From: Roseibium aestuarii | GTDB lineage: Bacteria; Pseudomonadota; Alphaproteobacteria; Rhizobiales; Stappiaceae | DNA: 64,000 bases | Assembly: GCF_008477545.1 (NCBI RefSeq) | Contig: NZ_VORA01000003.1 | Coordinates: 248,001 to 312,000, forward strand | Reading direction: 5' to 3' | Shown: positions 52,362 to 60,685 of the stretch, in pieces | Position numbering within the stretch: the stretch's first letter is position 1 | Layout: every line of letters starts with the position of its first letter | Translations under genes and position numbers: made by a program | Notes under the pieces: model-generated | What the model saw: only the letters and a program-made list of their open reading frames with translations | The model's database searches: none | What the model was told of the DNA's origin: nothing

Positions 52362-54005
52362 TCAGCTCACGGTTTCGGAGAGCTTCCGGGCCTGCTCGAT
52401 CCAGTTGTCGCGGGCAATGCGTCCCCGGAAATCGAGTTTCGTATCAAGGGCTTCGATCTGGCTCTCGGTCAGACCGGCGATCTGCCAGTAATGGAAGATC
52501 CCGGCCTCGTTGAGGGCGGATTCCAGCTTCGGGCCGACGCCGGCAATCGCCTTGAGGTCATCGGCAACCCCTTGCGGCTTGGCGAGAAGGATCTTCTCCA
52601 GCGGATCGGTCGCGGCAGGCTTCGAGGCTGCCGAAGACTTTGCGGCAGCCTTGGTTGCGGCCTTTGCCGGAGCTTTCGCCGCCTTCGCTGCGGGCGCAGC
52701 CTCCACCGTTTCAGCAACGGCAGCCGCTGCGGCCGGGGCCGGCCTCGCCGGGGTGGCAACCCGCCCACCCGGGATCGGCTGGCGGTGGGACTGGATGAAA
52801 TCGAGCACCCGCGGGCAGATCTCGGCCCGCCAGCGCGACCCGTTGAACACCCCGTAGTGGCCAACATTCGGCTGTTCGTAATGGGCCTTCATGTCCTCCG
52901 GCAGGGAGGAGCAGAGATCATGGGCGGCGCGGGTCTGGCCGCGGCCGGTGATGTCGTCCTTCTCGCCCTCGACCGTGAGCAGTGCCGTGCGGCGGATCTT
53001 CGAGCAATCGACCGGGGTCGCGCCGTGCATCATCGTGCCGCGCGGCAGGGAATGGTCGATAAACACGGTTTCGACGGTCTGGAGATAGAACTCGGCGGTC
53101 AGGTCCATGACGGCCAGATATTCGTCGTAGAAGTCCCGGTGCTTGTCCGCGTTGTCCCCGTCGCCTTCCACCAGATGCTGGAAGAAGTCCCGGTGCGCGG
53201 TCATGTGCCGGTCCAGGTTCATGCTCATGAAGCCGGTGAGCTGCAGGAAGCCCGGATAGACCTCGCGCATGAAGCCGGGATGGGGGAAGGGCACGGTCAT
53301 GATCACGTTGCGGCGGAACCAGTCGATGCCCTTGTCCACGGCCAGCTGGTTCACGGCGGTCGGTGCGACGCGGGTGTCGATCGGCCCGCCCATAAGGGTC
53401 ATGGTCGCCGGCACATAAGGATCGTCGCGGCCTTCCATCACGGCGACGGCGGCCAGCACCGGCACGGACGGCTGGCAGACCCCGAGGATATGGGTGTCCG
53501 GGCCGAGGAAATGCAGCATCGAGATGATGTAGTCGATGTAGTCGTCCAGATCGAAGCGGCCTTCCTGGACGGGCACCATGCGTGCGTCGATCCAGTCGGT
53601 CACGTAGACGTCGGCGCGGGGCAGCAGGGCTTCCACCGTGCCGCGCAGCAGGGTCGCATAGTGGCCGGACATGGGTGCCACCACCAGAACCTTCGGATCA
53701 TTGCGCCGGGTCTGGACGCCACGCTCGAAGTGGATCAGGTCGCAGAAGGGGCGGGACCACACCCGCCGTTCGGTCACCGGCACGCGCACGCCGCTGACGA
53801 CCGTGTCGTTCAGCCCGAACTCCGGCTTGCCGTAGCGCCGGGTCATGCGCTCCAGAACCTCGCAGCCGGCGGCAACGGACCGGCCGACTTCCGTGTGGCT
53901 CATGGGATTGAGCGGGTTCTGGAAGTAGAGCTTGGTCATGTCGGCTGCGGCCCGCATCGGGCCCATGATCGCATGGTTCAGCTCGTAGAACTGGTAATAG
54001 AACAC
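52362..54005 (-). CDS. phaZ: Intracellular polyhydroxybutyrate depolymerase PhaZ with extra C-terminal helix-hairpin-helix-like domain
   Basis: Degrades stored polyhydroxybutyrate granules. The 547-residue protein starts at GTG with AGGAGA about 8 bases before. The N-terminal 410 residues are a typical PhaZ: YYQFYELNHAIMGPMRAAAD at the start and a Cys in place of the lipase-box Ser in LGVCQPSVPVLAAV, as in the Ralstonia PhaZ1 type. Then comes an Ala/Lys-rich linker (about 440-485, KAAKAPAKAATKAAAKSSAA) and a C-terminal module, DDLKAIAGVGPKLESALNEA then GIFHYWQIAGLTESQIEALD. That module is the one found at the ends of alphaproteobacterial L21 and NuoE proteins. Its role is unknown. No pha synthesis genes are nearby. 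Confidence 0.9.
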   Translation of the reverse strand: MFYYQFYELNHAIMGPMRAAADMTKLYFQNPLNPMSHTEVGRSVAAGCEVLERMTRRYGKPEFGLNDTVVSGVRVPVTERRVWSRPFCDLIHFERGVQTRRNDPKVLVVAPMSGHYATLLRGTVEALLPRADVYVTDWIDARMVPVQEGRFDLDDYIDYIISMLHFLGPDTHILGVCQPSVPVLAAVAVMEGRDDPYVPATMTLMGGPIDTRVAPTAVNQLAVDKGIDWFRRNVIMTVPFPHPGFMREVYPGFLQLTGFMSMNLDRHMTAHRDFFQHLVEGDGDNADKHRDFYDEYLAVMDLTAEFYLQTVETVFIDHSLPRGTMMHGATPVDCSKIRRTALLTVEGEKDDITGRGQTRAAHDLCSSLPEDMKAHYEQPNVGHYGVFNGSRWRAEICPRVLDFIQSHRQPIPGGRVATPARPAPAAAAAVAETVEAAPAAKAAKAPAKAATKAAAKSSAASKPAATDPLEKILLAKPQGVADDLKAIAGVGPKLESALNEAGIFHYWQIAGLTESQIEALDTKLDFRGRIARDNWIEQARKLSETVS

Positions 54006-54343
54006 GCCTGGATCTCCTTGTCCGATCGGGCAGGGCGCCGGGGGTCATCCGGAAAGAGGTCTCTCCGCCACCGGGGTACGGGCGCGCGAACCTTCTGCGC
54101 GTTGCAGCGTCGGATCCGCGTCCTGCTCTGTCCGATCTGCCGGGAAGGGGCCCCTGTCCGACGGATGTCGGCAGGATGCCGGGTCACGGCCGGTATTGCA
54201 TTGCGAAAGCATAGACCTCGCAATGAACCGGCGCAATACTGCCTTCTGCTGGGTTTCGGCGCAAAAATGCAGGCGTCATCCGCAGGAATGCCGATGTCGT
54301 GAAGTCAGGTTGCCGAAGCGATACTGTCAGATTTTGCAGTGCG
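54006..54343. promoter_or_regulatory. Intergenic region upstream of phaZ with candidate promoter
   Basis: These 338 bases hold no gene. On the minus strand TTGCGC (54236-54231), 17 bases, then TATGCT (54213-54208) is a plausible sigma-70-type promoter for phaZ, leaving a leader of roughly 195 bases. I see nothing else convincing in it. Confidence 0.35.
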
Positions 54344-55519
54344 TTAAGAGGCGAGGTCCGCCACCACCGCGTCCAGAACCGAGAAGCCCTCCCGCGATGC
54401 ACGCAAATGGGTCGCGTCGATCCGCTCCACCATGCCGTGGGAGATCAGGTCGTCGATCTTGTTCTCGTCCATCTCGCGGCCGGAGAGCTTTTCATAGCGC
54501 TCAAGGTCGATGCCCTCGACCAGTCGCAGGCCCATCAGCAGATACTCGTCGCCCTGTTCCTCGCAGGTCAGGCCGACATTCTCGATCATCCCGTGGCCGT
54601 TGGTTTCCACCGCCTCGAGCCAGGTTTCCGGGTGCCGTTCGGTCGATGTGGCGAGCTTGTTGACCCCCACCGTCAGACGGCCATGGGCGCCCGGTCCGAC
54701 GCCCACATAGTCGCCATAGCGCCAGTAGACCAGATTGTGCCGGCATTCCGCCCCCGGGCGGGCGTGGTTCGACACCTCATAGGCGGGCATGCCATGGGCT
54801 TCGGTCACCGCCTGGGTCAGTTCATAGAGCTCGGCACCCATGTCCTGATCCGGGATCTTCAGCTTGCCCGCGTGATAGAGCGTGTGGAACGGCGTCCCTT
54901 CCTCGATGGTGAGGGAATAGAGGGAGAGATGATCGGCTGCCAGCGACAGGGCGCGGTTCAGTTCCGCTTCCCAGGCCTCCGGCGTCTGGTCGGGGCGCGC
55001 ATAGATCAGGTCGAAGGACAGGCGCGGGAAGGTGTCCCGGGCCATCTCGATGGCGCGCAGGGCCGTCTCCACGTCATGCAGGCGGCCCAGAAGCTTCAGG
55101 TCACGGTCCTGCAGCGACTGCACGCCCAGCGACACCCGGTTGACCCCGGCGGCCCGATAGCCGCGGAAGCGTTCGGCCTCCACGCTGGAGGGATTGGCCT
55201 CCAGGGAGATCTCTACCTGATCGTCCAGCGTCCAGTGCCGCGAGATGGCATTCAGCAGCCGCTCGACGGTCCTCGGCTCCATGAGCGACGGGGTCCCGCC
55301 GCCCAGGAAGACCGAATTGACGACACGGCCTCCGGTCAGTTCCGCGAAATGGGCCAGCTCCCGCTCGAAGGCAGCGGCAAAGCGCGCCTGATCCACCGGC
55401 TGGTGCCGCACATGCGAGTTGAAGTCGCAATAAGGGCATTTGGCCGCGCAGAACGGCCAGTGCAGGTAGATGCCGAAGCCGCCCGGAATGGCGGAGTTGT
55501 GACCGGAGGTCTGGTTCAT
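54344..55519 (-). CDS. hemW: Heme chaperone HemW (radical SAM, formerly coproporphyrinogen oxidase-like)
   Basis: A radical-SAM protein thought to insert heme into target proteins. 391 residues from [10 protein letters not shown]. The iron-sulfur motif is [11 protein letters not shown] (C24, C28, C31), followed by GGGTPSLM and [13 protein letters not shown]. HemW proteins lack the extra Cys of true HemN; none is seen before C24. Its ATG overlaps the rdgB stop (ATGA), so the two are coupled. An alternative start 5 codons upstream is possible but less likely. Confidence 0.93.
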   Translation of the reverse strand: MNQTSGHNSAIPGGFGIYLHWPFCAAKCPYCDFNSHVRHQPVDQARFAAAFERELAHFAELTGGRVVNSVFLGGGTPSLMEPRTVERLLNAISRHWTLDDQVEISLEANPSSVEAERFRGYRAAGVNRVSLGVQSLQDRDLKLLGRLHDVETALRAIEMARDTFPRLSFDLIYARPDQTPEAWEAELNRALSLAADHLSLYSLTIEEGTPFHTLYHAGKLKIPDQDMGAELYELTQAVTEAHGMPAYEVSNHARPGAECRHNLVYWRYGDYVGVGPGAHGRLTVGVNKLATSTERHPETWLEAVETNGHGMIENVGLTCEEQGDEYLLMGLRLVEGIDLERYEKLSGREMDENKIDDLISHGMVERIDATHLRASREGFSVLDAVVADLAS

Positions 55520-56154
55520 TTCGTCTCCAGGCACGCCTTGGAAAAGAGCTGGAAGGCCCGCGCGCGGTGGGAGAGGGCCGGGCCGGTGTCCGACCAGCCG
55601 TGCTTTTCCTCCGCCGTCATCTCGCCGAAGGTGCGCTCGTGCCCGTCCGGCTTGAACATCGGGTCATAGCCGAAACCGGCGGTGCCGCGCGGCGGCCAAA
55701 CCAGATCGCCTTCCACTTCGCCGCGGAAATGCTCCACATGGCCGTCAGGCCAGGCCAGGCACAGCACGCAGACGAAGGAGCCGCGGCGCTGGTCGGGGCT
55801 GGTCGCCCCCACCGTCTGCAGCTTTTCCTCGATGGTCCGCATGGCCATGGCGAAGTCCTTCTCCGGCCCGGCCCAGCGGGCAGAATAGATCCCCGGATCG
55901 CCATTCAGCGCGAAGACGCAGAACCCGCTGTCATCGGCGAGCGCCGGCAGCCCCGACGCCTGCGCCGAGGCCACGGCCTTGAGTTCCGCATTGGCCTCGA
56001 AGGTTGTGCCGGTCTCTTCCGGTTCCGGCAGGTCCAGCTCTCCGGCGGAAATAACGTCGAAGCCATGGGGCGCCAGCAGGTCGTTGATCTCGCGGATCTT
56101 GCCCTTGTTGTGGCTGGCCACCACCAAGCGGCCCGGTTCCAGCTTTCTGGTCAT
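55516..56154 (-). CDS. rdgB: XTP/dITP diphosphatase RdgB (HAM1)
   Basis: House-cleaning nucleotide pyrophosphatase that removes noncanonical purine NTPs, 212 residues from [10 protein letters not shown]. Conserved motifs: [39 protein letters not shown] and [11 protein letters not shown]. The stop is shared with the start of hemW. It follows rph on the same strand: rph-rdgB-hemW is a conserved alphaproteobacterial cluster. Confidence 0.96.
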   Translation of the reverse strand: MTRKLEPGRLVVASHNKGKIREINDLLAPHGFDVISAGELDLPEPEETGTTFEANAELKAVASAQASGLPALADDSGFCVFALNGDPGIYSARWAGPEKDFAMAMRTIEEKLQTVGATSPDQRRGSFVCVLCLAWPDGHVEHFRGEVEGDLVWPPRGTAGFGYDPMFKPDGHERTFGEMTAEEKHGWSDTGPALSHRARAFQLFSKACLETK

Positions 56155-56186
56155 GGGTGTTCCTTGTGGGATCGCGCGCAAGCGCC

Positions 56187-56900
56187 TCAGAGGATGGACA
56201 GCTTCTGCAGCTCGACCAGACGGCCGATACCGGTCTTGGCGAGGCCCATCAGCTTGGCGAATTCCTCTTCCGAGAAGGGCGCGCCTTCGGCCGTGCCCTG
56301 GATCTCGACGATGCCGCCCGAGCCGGTCATGACGAAATTGGCATCGGTCTCGGCGGTGCTGTCCTCGGCATAGTCCAGGTCGAGCACGGCCGTGCCCTCA
56401 TGGATGCCGCAGGAGATTGCCGCGATGTGGTCCTTCAGCGGGTTCTTCTTGACCATGTCGCGGGCGCGCATCCACTCGATGCAGTCGCGCAGGGCCACCC
56501 AGGCGCCGGTGATCGCGGCGGTGCGGGTGCCGCCATCGGCCTGGATCACGTCGCAGTCGACGGTGATCTGCACTTCGCCCAGCGCTTCCAGATCCACGAC
56601 GGCGCGCAGCGAGCGGCCGATCAGGCGCTGGATTTCCTGGGTGCGGCCGGACTGCTTGCCGGTGCTCGCCTCGCGGCGCATGCGGTCGCCGGTCGAACGC
56701 GGCAGCATGCCGTATTCCGCCGTGACCCAGCCGCGCTGCTGGCCGCGCAGCCAGGGCGGGATCCGCTCTTCCAGGGAGGCGGTGCACAGGACGTGCGTGT
56801 CGCCGAACTTGACCAGGCAGGAGCCCTCGGCATGTTTGGAGACACCCCGTTCCAGGGTGACGGGACGCAGCTCGTCGGCAGCGCGTTTGGACGGACGCAT
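56187..56900 (-). CDS. rph: Ribonuclease PH
   Basis: Phosphorolytic 3'-5' exoribonuclease trimming tRNA and other RNAs, 237 residues from [11 protein letters not shown], with GGAG 6 bases upstream. Conserved: [29 protein letters not shown] and the RPH core [13 protein letters not shown] and [18 protein letters not shown]. Divergent from hrcA, which is a standard arrangement. Confidence 0.97.
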   Translation of the reverse strand: MRPSKRAADELRPVTLERGVSKHAEGSCLVKFGDTHVLCTASLEERIPPWLRGQQRGWVTAEYGMLPRSTGDRMRREASTGKQSGRTQEIQRLIGRSLRAVVDLEALGEVQITVDCDVIQADGGTRTAAITGAWVALRDCIEWMRARDMVKKNPLKDHIAAISCGIHEGTAVLDLDYAEDSTAETDANFVMTGSGGIVEIQGTAEGAPFSEEEFAKLMGLAKTGIGRLVELQKLSIL

Positions 56901-57120
56901 GGAAGGCTCCTCGCTTGTCGCCAGCCCGTGGGTCTGGCGCGGTGTCGGGAAGGTCTGGTTTTCACAGCAATTGGCCGCCTTGTAGACCCTCATGCCGGGC
57001 AACGCAAAGGCTGCTTGCACGCAATGCGGTTTTTGCGCCTATATCTAGGGCAGGTTCGAACCGGGGTCGGAAGGCTCCGTCGGACGTGTTCTGGACCATG
57101 GGCCTAAGGAGAAGTTTCAG

Positions 57121-58170
57121 GTGAGCCTGAGCGATCTGGACAAGCGTTCTCGAGAGATCTTCCGGTCGATCGTGGAAACCTATCTGGAAACGGGTGAGCC
57201 GGTGGGCTCCCGCAATGTGTCCCGTGCCCTGAACATGTCCCTGTCGCCGGCGTCCGTCCGCAATGTGATGTCCGATCTGGAGCATCTCGGACTGCTGCAG
57301 TCGCCGCATACCAGCGCCGGACGCTTGCCCACCCAGATGGGCCTGCGCTTCTTCATCGATGCGCTGCTCGAGGTCGGTGACCTTTCGGCCGAGGAGCGCC
57401 AGCAGATCGAGGTGCAGGTTCGCGCCTCGCGCCGGGCCAACTCCTCCGAGCAGATCCTGACCGAGGCGAGCCAGCTTCTCTCGGGCCTGTCCAGCGGTGC
57501 GGGCGTGGTGCTGACCCACAAGTCGGACCTGCGCCTCAAGCACATCGAGTTCGTTCGCATCGAACCGCTGAAGGCCCTCGTGGTGCTGGTGGGCGAGGAC
57601 GGCTCGGTCGAAAACCGGGTGATCGACCTGCCGGAGGGGCTTCCCTCCTCGGCACTCGTCGAAGCGGGCAACTATCTCAACAGCCGCCTGCAGGGGCGCA
57701 CCCTCAGCGACGTGCGCCGGGAGCTGGAGACGGCCCGCGAACAGAACCAGGCGGCCCTCGACAAGCTGAGCCAGAAGGTCATCGATGCAGGCCTTGCGGT
57801 CTGGAGCCAGACCACGGCGGACGAACCGGGAACCCTGATCGTGCGCGGACGCTCCAATCTTCTGACAGATGTGGGCGCGGTCGAGGATCTGGAACGCATC
57901 CGGCTTCTCTTCGACGATCTGGAAAACAAGCGGGACCTGATCCAGCTCCTGGGCCTTGCAGAGAAGGGCGATGGGGTGCGGATCTTCATCGGATCCGAGA
58001 ACAACCTGTTCTCCCTCTCCGGCTCCTCATTGATCGTGTCGCCGTATCGCGATAGGGAGCAACGCATCGTCGGCGTTCTGGGGGTGATCGGGCCAACCCG
58101 GTTGAACTATGCCCGGGTTATCCCCATGGTCGACTATACAGCCCGGCTTGTCAGCCGGATCCTTGGCTAG
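57121..58170 (+). CDS. hrcA: Heat-inducible transcription repressor HrcA
   Basis: Repressor of chaperone operons that binds CIRCE operators and is tuned by GroEL, 349 residues. GTG start with AAGGAGAA upstream. The N-terminal winged-helix (residues 5-75) has [20 protein letters not shown] and [20 protein letters not shown], followed by [21 protein letters not shown]. The C-terminal GAF-like domain ends with [16 protein letters not shown] see no CIRCE element upstream. In many alphaproteobacteria grpE follows hrcA; here a CPCC-domain gene does instead. Confidence 0.96.
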   Translation: MSLSDLDKRSREIFRSIVETYLETGEPVGSRNVSRALNMSLSPASVRNVMSDLEHLGLLQSPHTSAGRLPTQMGLRFFIDALLEVGDLSAEERQQIEVQVRASRRANSSEQILTEASQLLSGLSSGAGVVLTHKSDLRLKHIEFVRIEPLKALVVLVGEDGSVENRVIDLPEGLPSSALVEAGNYLNSRLQGRTLSDVRRELETAREQNQAALDKLSQKVIDAGLAVWSQTTADEPGTLIVRGRSNLLTDVGAVEDLERIRLLFDDLENKRDLIQLLGLAEKGDGVRIFIGSENNLFSLSGSSLIVSPYRDREQRIVGVLGVIGPTRLNYARVIPMVDYTARLVSRILG

Positions 58171-58261
58171 GCCGCACCGGGACAGGGCGCCAGGGCACAC
58201 GGGCGGCGGAGAGGTCTCCGCAGCCGGAACCCGGATGTTGAACAACCCGGAAATGGATATC

Positions 58262-58606
58262 ATGGACAACGATCAGACCCACGACGCGCCTGCCGACGAC
58301 GAGCAGATCATCCCGGCGGAAGAGCTCAATCTCGTGCCGTCTCGCGGCAGTGCCTGCCCGTGCTGCGGCAACCTGACCCTGAGTGCCGACCCGGCCGAGG
58401 CCGACTGGGACATCTGCCTGGTCTGCTTCTGGGAAAACGATCCGGATCAGCGCGGCGACGAGACCCTGGCCGCAGGCGCCAATCCGGTCAGCCTGGCGGA
58501 AGCCCGGCGCAACTACCAGGCCTTCGGCGCCGCCGACAAGAGCCTGAAGGATCACGTGCGCGCCCCGCTGCCCCACGAGATCCCCAACGAAACATCCGGC
58601 GCCTGA
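58262..58606 (+). CDS. CPCC-family cysteine-rich protein
   Basis: A 114-residue protein from MDNDQTHDAP. The core is the CPCC motif in SACPCCGNLTL followed by WDICLVCFWENDPDQ, a set of five Cys suggesting a zinc-binding domain (Pfam Cys_rich_CPCC). It ends NETSGA. Family function is unknown. It lies 91 bases after hrcA and 23 bases before the MoeB-like gene on the same strand, probably in one operon. In-frame ATGs at 58235 and 58253 are alternatives; start choice here is uncertain. Confidence 0.85.
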   Translation: MDNDQTHDAPADDEQIIPAEELNLVPSRGSACPCCGNLTLSADPAEADWDICLVCFWENDPDQRGDETLAAGANPVSLAEARRNYQAFGAADKSLKDHVRAPLPHEIPNETSGA

Positions 58607-58629
58607 CCGCGCCGAGGGAGACCCACGCC

Positions 58630-59439
58630 ATGCAGAGCCTCACGCCCGCCGAACTGGAACGCTACGCCCGCCATATCGTGATGCGCGAGATCGGCGGTCC
58701 GGGCCAGCAGCGGCTGAAGAAGGCGAAGGTGCTGGTGATCGGTGCCGGCGGGCTTGGCGCGCCGGTGCTGCAATATCTGGCGGCGGCCGGCATCGGCACG
58801 CTTGGCGTGGTCGATGACGACGCGGTCTCCCTCTCCAACCTGCAGCGTCAGGTGATCCACGACACGGAACAGCTGGGCGAGCCCAAGGTGGCCAGCGCCG
58901 CCGAGGCCATTGCCCGGCTCAATCCCAATGTCGAGGTGAAGCCCTATCCGATCCGCATCACCGGGCAGAACGCCCTGCAGCTGGTCTCCGCCTATGATCT
59001 GGTGGTCGATGGCTCCGACAATTTCACCACACGCTATCTGGTTTCCGACGCCTGCTTCTTCGCCAGAAAGCCTCTGGTGACGGCCGCCGTGGGGCGTTTC
59101 GACGGGTCGATCACCACCCTGAAGCCCTATCTCGACGGGGAAGACGGCACGCCGAACCCCACCTACCGCTGTCTTTTCCCGAAGAAGCCGGAAGACGGCA
59201 CCCTGCCCACCTGCGAGCAGGCGGGCGTGCTGGGGGCCCTGACCGGGATCGTCGGCGCCATGCAGGCCATGGAAGTGATCAAGGAGCTGACCGGGACCGG
59301 CGAAAGTCTGGTCGGGCGTCTCATCCTGTTTGACGCCCTGACCTTCCGCATGGAAACCGTGCGCTACAAGTGGTCGCGCAAGAACCCGCTCAGCGGCTAC
59401 GCTCCCAGAAGCTGGAGCGAGATGCTGGAAGAGGGGTGA
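58630..59439 (+). CDS. moeB: MoeB/ThiF-family E1-like adenylyltransferase
   Basis: Adenylates the C terminus of a sulfur-carrier protein (MoaD or ThiS type), 269 residues from MQSLTPAELE with GAGGGAG upstream. The nucleotide-binding loop GAGGLGAPVLQYL, the DDDAVSLSNLQRQ region and the active-site-side motif CEQAGVLGAL are present. The C-terminal part lacks a second CxxC pair, so the four-Cys zinc site of E. coli MoeB is not complete. This is also seen in many shorter MoeB/HesA proteins. It probably works in molybdopterin or thiamine sulfur transfer; no moaD or thiS is in view. Confidence 0.88.
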   Translation: MQSLTPAELERYARHIVMREIGGPGQQRLKKAKVLVIGAGGLGAPVLQYLAAAGIGTLGVVDDDAVSLSNLQRQVIHDTEQLGEPKVASAAEAIARLNPNVEVKPYPIRITGQNALQLVSAYDLVVDGSDNFTTRYLVSDACFFARKPLVTAAVGRFDGSITTLKPYLDGEDGTPNPTYRCLFPKKPEDGTLPTCEQAGVLGALTGIVGAMQAMEVIKELTGTGESLVGRLILFDALTFRMETVRYKWSRKNPLSGYAPRSWSEMLEEG

Positions 59440-59458
59440 GGGAGACCGGCGTCTCCCT
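59439..59458. terminator. Hairpin between convergent moeB and citrate synthase genes
   Basis: A perfect 8-bp stem AGGGAGAC (59439-59446) / GTCTCCCT (59451-59458) with CGGC loop, starting at the moeB stop. There is no clear T run on either strand, so termination strength is uncertain. Confidence 0.5.
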
Positions 59459-59478
59459 GTGATGCGGCCAGCCTTGCC

Positions 59479-60570
59479 TCACGGTCCCACATAGATCGAC
59501 TGGGGCCGGATCAGCCGGCCCTTGGCCTGCTGTTCGGCCATGTGGGCGCACCACCCGGCGGAGCGCCCGACGGCAAACAGTGGCGTGAAGAGGCTGCGGT
59601 CGAAGCCGATGGCCTCCAGCAGGACCGCCGTATAGAACTCCACATTGGTTTCCAGCACCCGGTCCGGTTTCGCGCGCTTAAGCGCTGCAAGCGCGTCCCG
59701 CTCCACCGTCTCCGCCAGCCGCAACCGTCCGGTCTCGGCGGAAAGCCGTGAAAGCCCCTGTTTCAGAACGTCGGCCCTGGGGTCGCGGGTCCGGTAGATC
59801 CGGTGTCCGAAGCCCATCAGCCGCCGTCCCGCGGCCAGTTCCTGCCCGATCCAGCCCGCCACGTCGCCACTTGCCTCCGCCGCATCCAGCATGTCGAGCA
59901 CCGGTCCCGGGGCCCCGCCGTGGAGAGGCCCGCTGAGCGCACCCATGGCGCCAAGCAACCCCGCCTTGGGTGCAGCCCCCGTTGAGGCAATCACCCGTGC
60001 CGCAAAGGTGGAGGCATTGAGCCCGTGATCCAGAACCGTGGTCAGATAGCGGTCGAGCCCGTCCACGTGGCTTTGCGGAGCCTGGGTGCCGTGGATCATC
60101 CGCAGCAGATCGGCGGCAACCGGAAGCGCCGGATCCGGAGCCATGAGACCCAGTCCGGATTTCAGCCGGAACCCGTTGGCGAGGAAGACCGGCAGCGCCC
60201 CCGCCAGCTCCAGCGGATGGAGTTCGTCGCCGACGGGCAGCGCGGCGAGGCCCAGCTGCATCATCTCGTAGACGGGAAGGCCCAGGTCAGCGGCAGAAAG
60301 CACCGGCAGGACGTCTTCGGCGCGCTTGCGCCCGGAGGCCAGCACCTTGCCGACGTCCGTCAGGCCGGGCCAGAGATCGGCCACCAGATGAGCCACCGCA
60401 TCCTCGAAGCGGCCGGCACTGGCGAGAGCTTCGAGCGGGCGGCCGCGCAGGATCAGCTTGCCCTCCGTGCCGCGCACGTCGCTCAGGGTCGTCGCGGTGA
60501 CGACGACGCCTTCCAGCCCCTCGGCAACCGCGGCACTCATGGGGGACGTGATGGGGGTTGAAACGCTCAT
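59479..60570 (-). CDS. Citrate synthase family protein
   Basis: A 363-residue citrate/methylcitrate synthase-like enzyme from MSVSTPITSP, with GGAGA 8 bases upstream. Two catalytic His regions are present: TVLDHGLNASTFAARV and GPLHGGAPGPV. At the position of the catalytic Asp the sequence is TNVEFYTAV, so Asp is replaced by Glu (about residue 311). The motif GFGHRIYRTRDPRADVL is normal. The extended upstream frame (36 codons) overlaps the divergent gene's operator and is rejected. It is paired with the HTH-bearing homologue at 60686. Whether it makes citrate is open. Confidence 0.9.
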   Translation of the reverse strand: MSVSTPITSPMSAAVAEGLEGVVVTATTLSDVRGTEGKLILRGRPLEALASAGRFEDAVAHLVADLWPGLTDVGKVLASGRKRAEDVLPVLSAADLGLPVYEMMQLGLAALPVGDELHPLELAGALPVFLANGFRLKSGLGLMAPDPALPVAADLLRMIHGTQAPQSHVDGLDRYLTTVLDHGLNASTFAARVIASTGAAPKAGLLGAMGALSGPLHGGAPGPVLDMLDAAEASGDVAGWIGQELAAGRRLMGFGHRIYRTRDPRADVLKQGLSRLSAETGRLRLAETVERDALAALKRAKPDRVLETNVEFYTAVLLEAIGFDRSLFTPLFAVGRSAGWCAHMAEQQAKGRLIRPQSIYVGP

Positions 60571-60662
60571 GGCAGTCTCTCCTTCTCTCGGGCCGCCCTG
60601 GGGGAAGAGTGGAGACGGCCTGTCTTGAGCGCGAAGGAAGCGGATTTTGCTTGAGGCGGTCA

Positions 60663-60685
60663 ATATTGATAAATACAATCAATAT
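60663..60685. promoter_or_regulatory. AT-rich inverted repeat between divergent citrate synthase genes (candidate operator)
   Basis: ATATTGAT at 60663-60670 and ATCAATAT at 60678-60685 form a perfect 8-bp dyad with a 7-base spacer, ending exactly at the ATG of the HTH-citrate synthase (60686). A further 10-bp palindrome TCAATATTGA (60660-60669) overlaps it. It is the only AT-rich island in the 115-base gap and a natural site for the HTH domain encoded beside it. Confidence 0.65.

Noticed and set aside
57015-57045. TTGCAC ... TATATC as the hrcA promoter
   Set aside because: The 19-base spacer is longer than the preferred 17 and the match is weak.
56901-57120. CIRCE element upstream of hrcA
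   Set aside because: No TTAGCACTC-N9-GAGTGCTAA or close variant is present.
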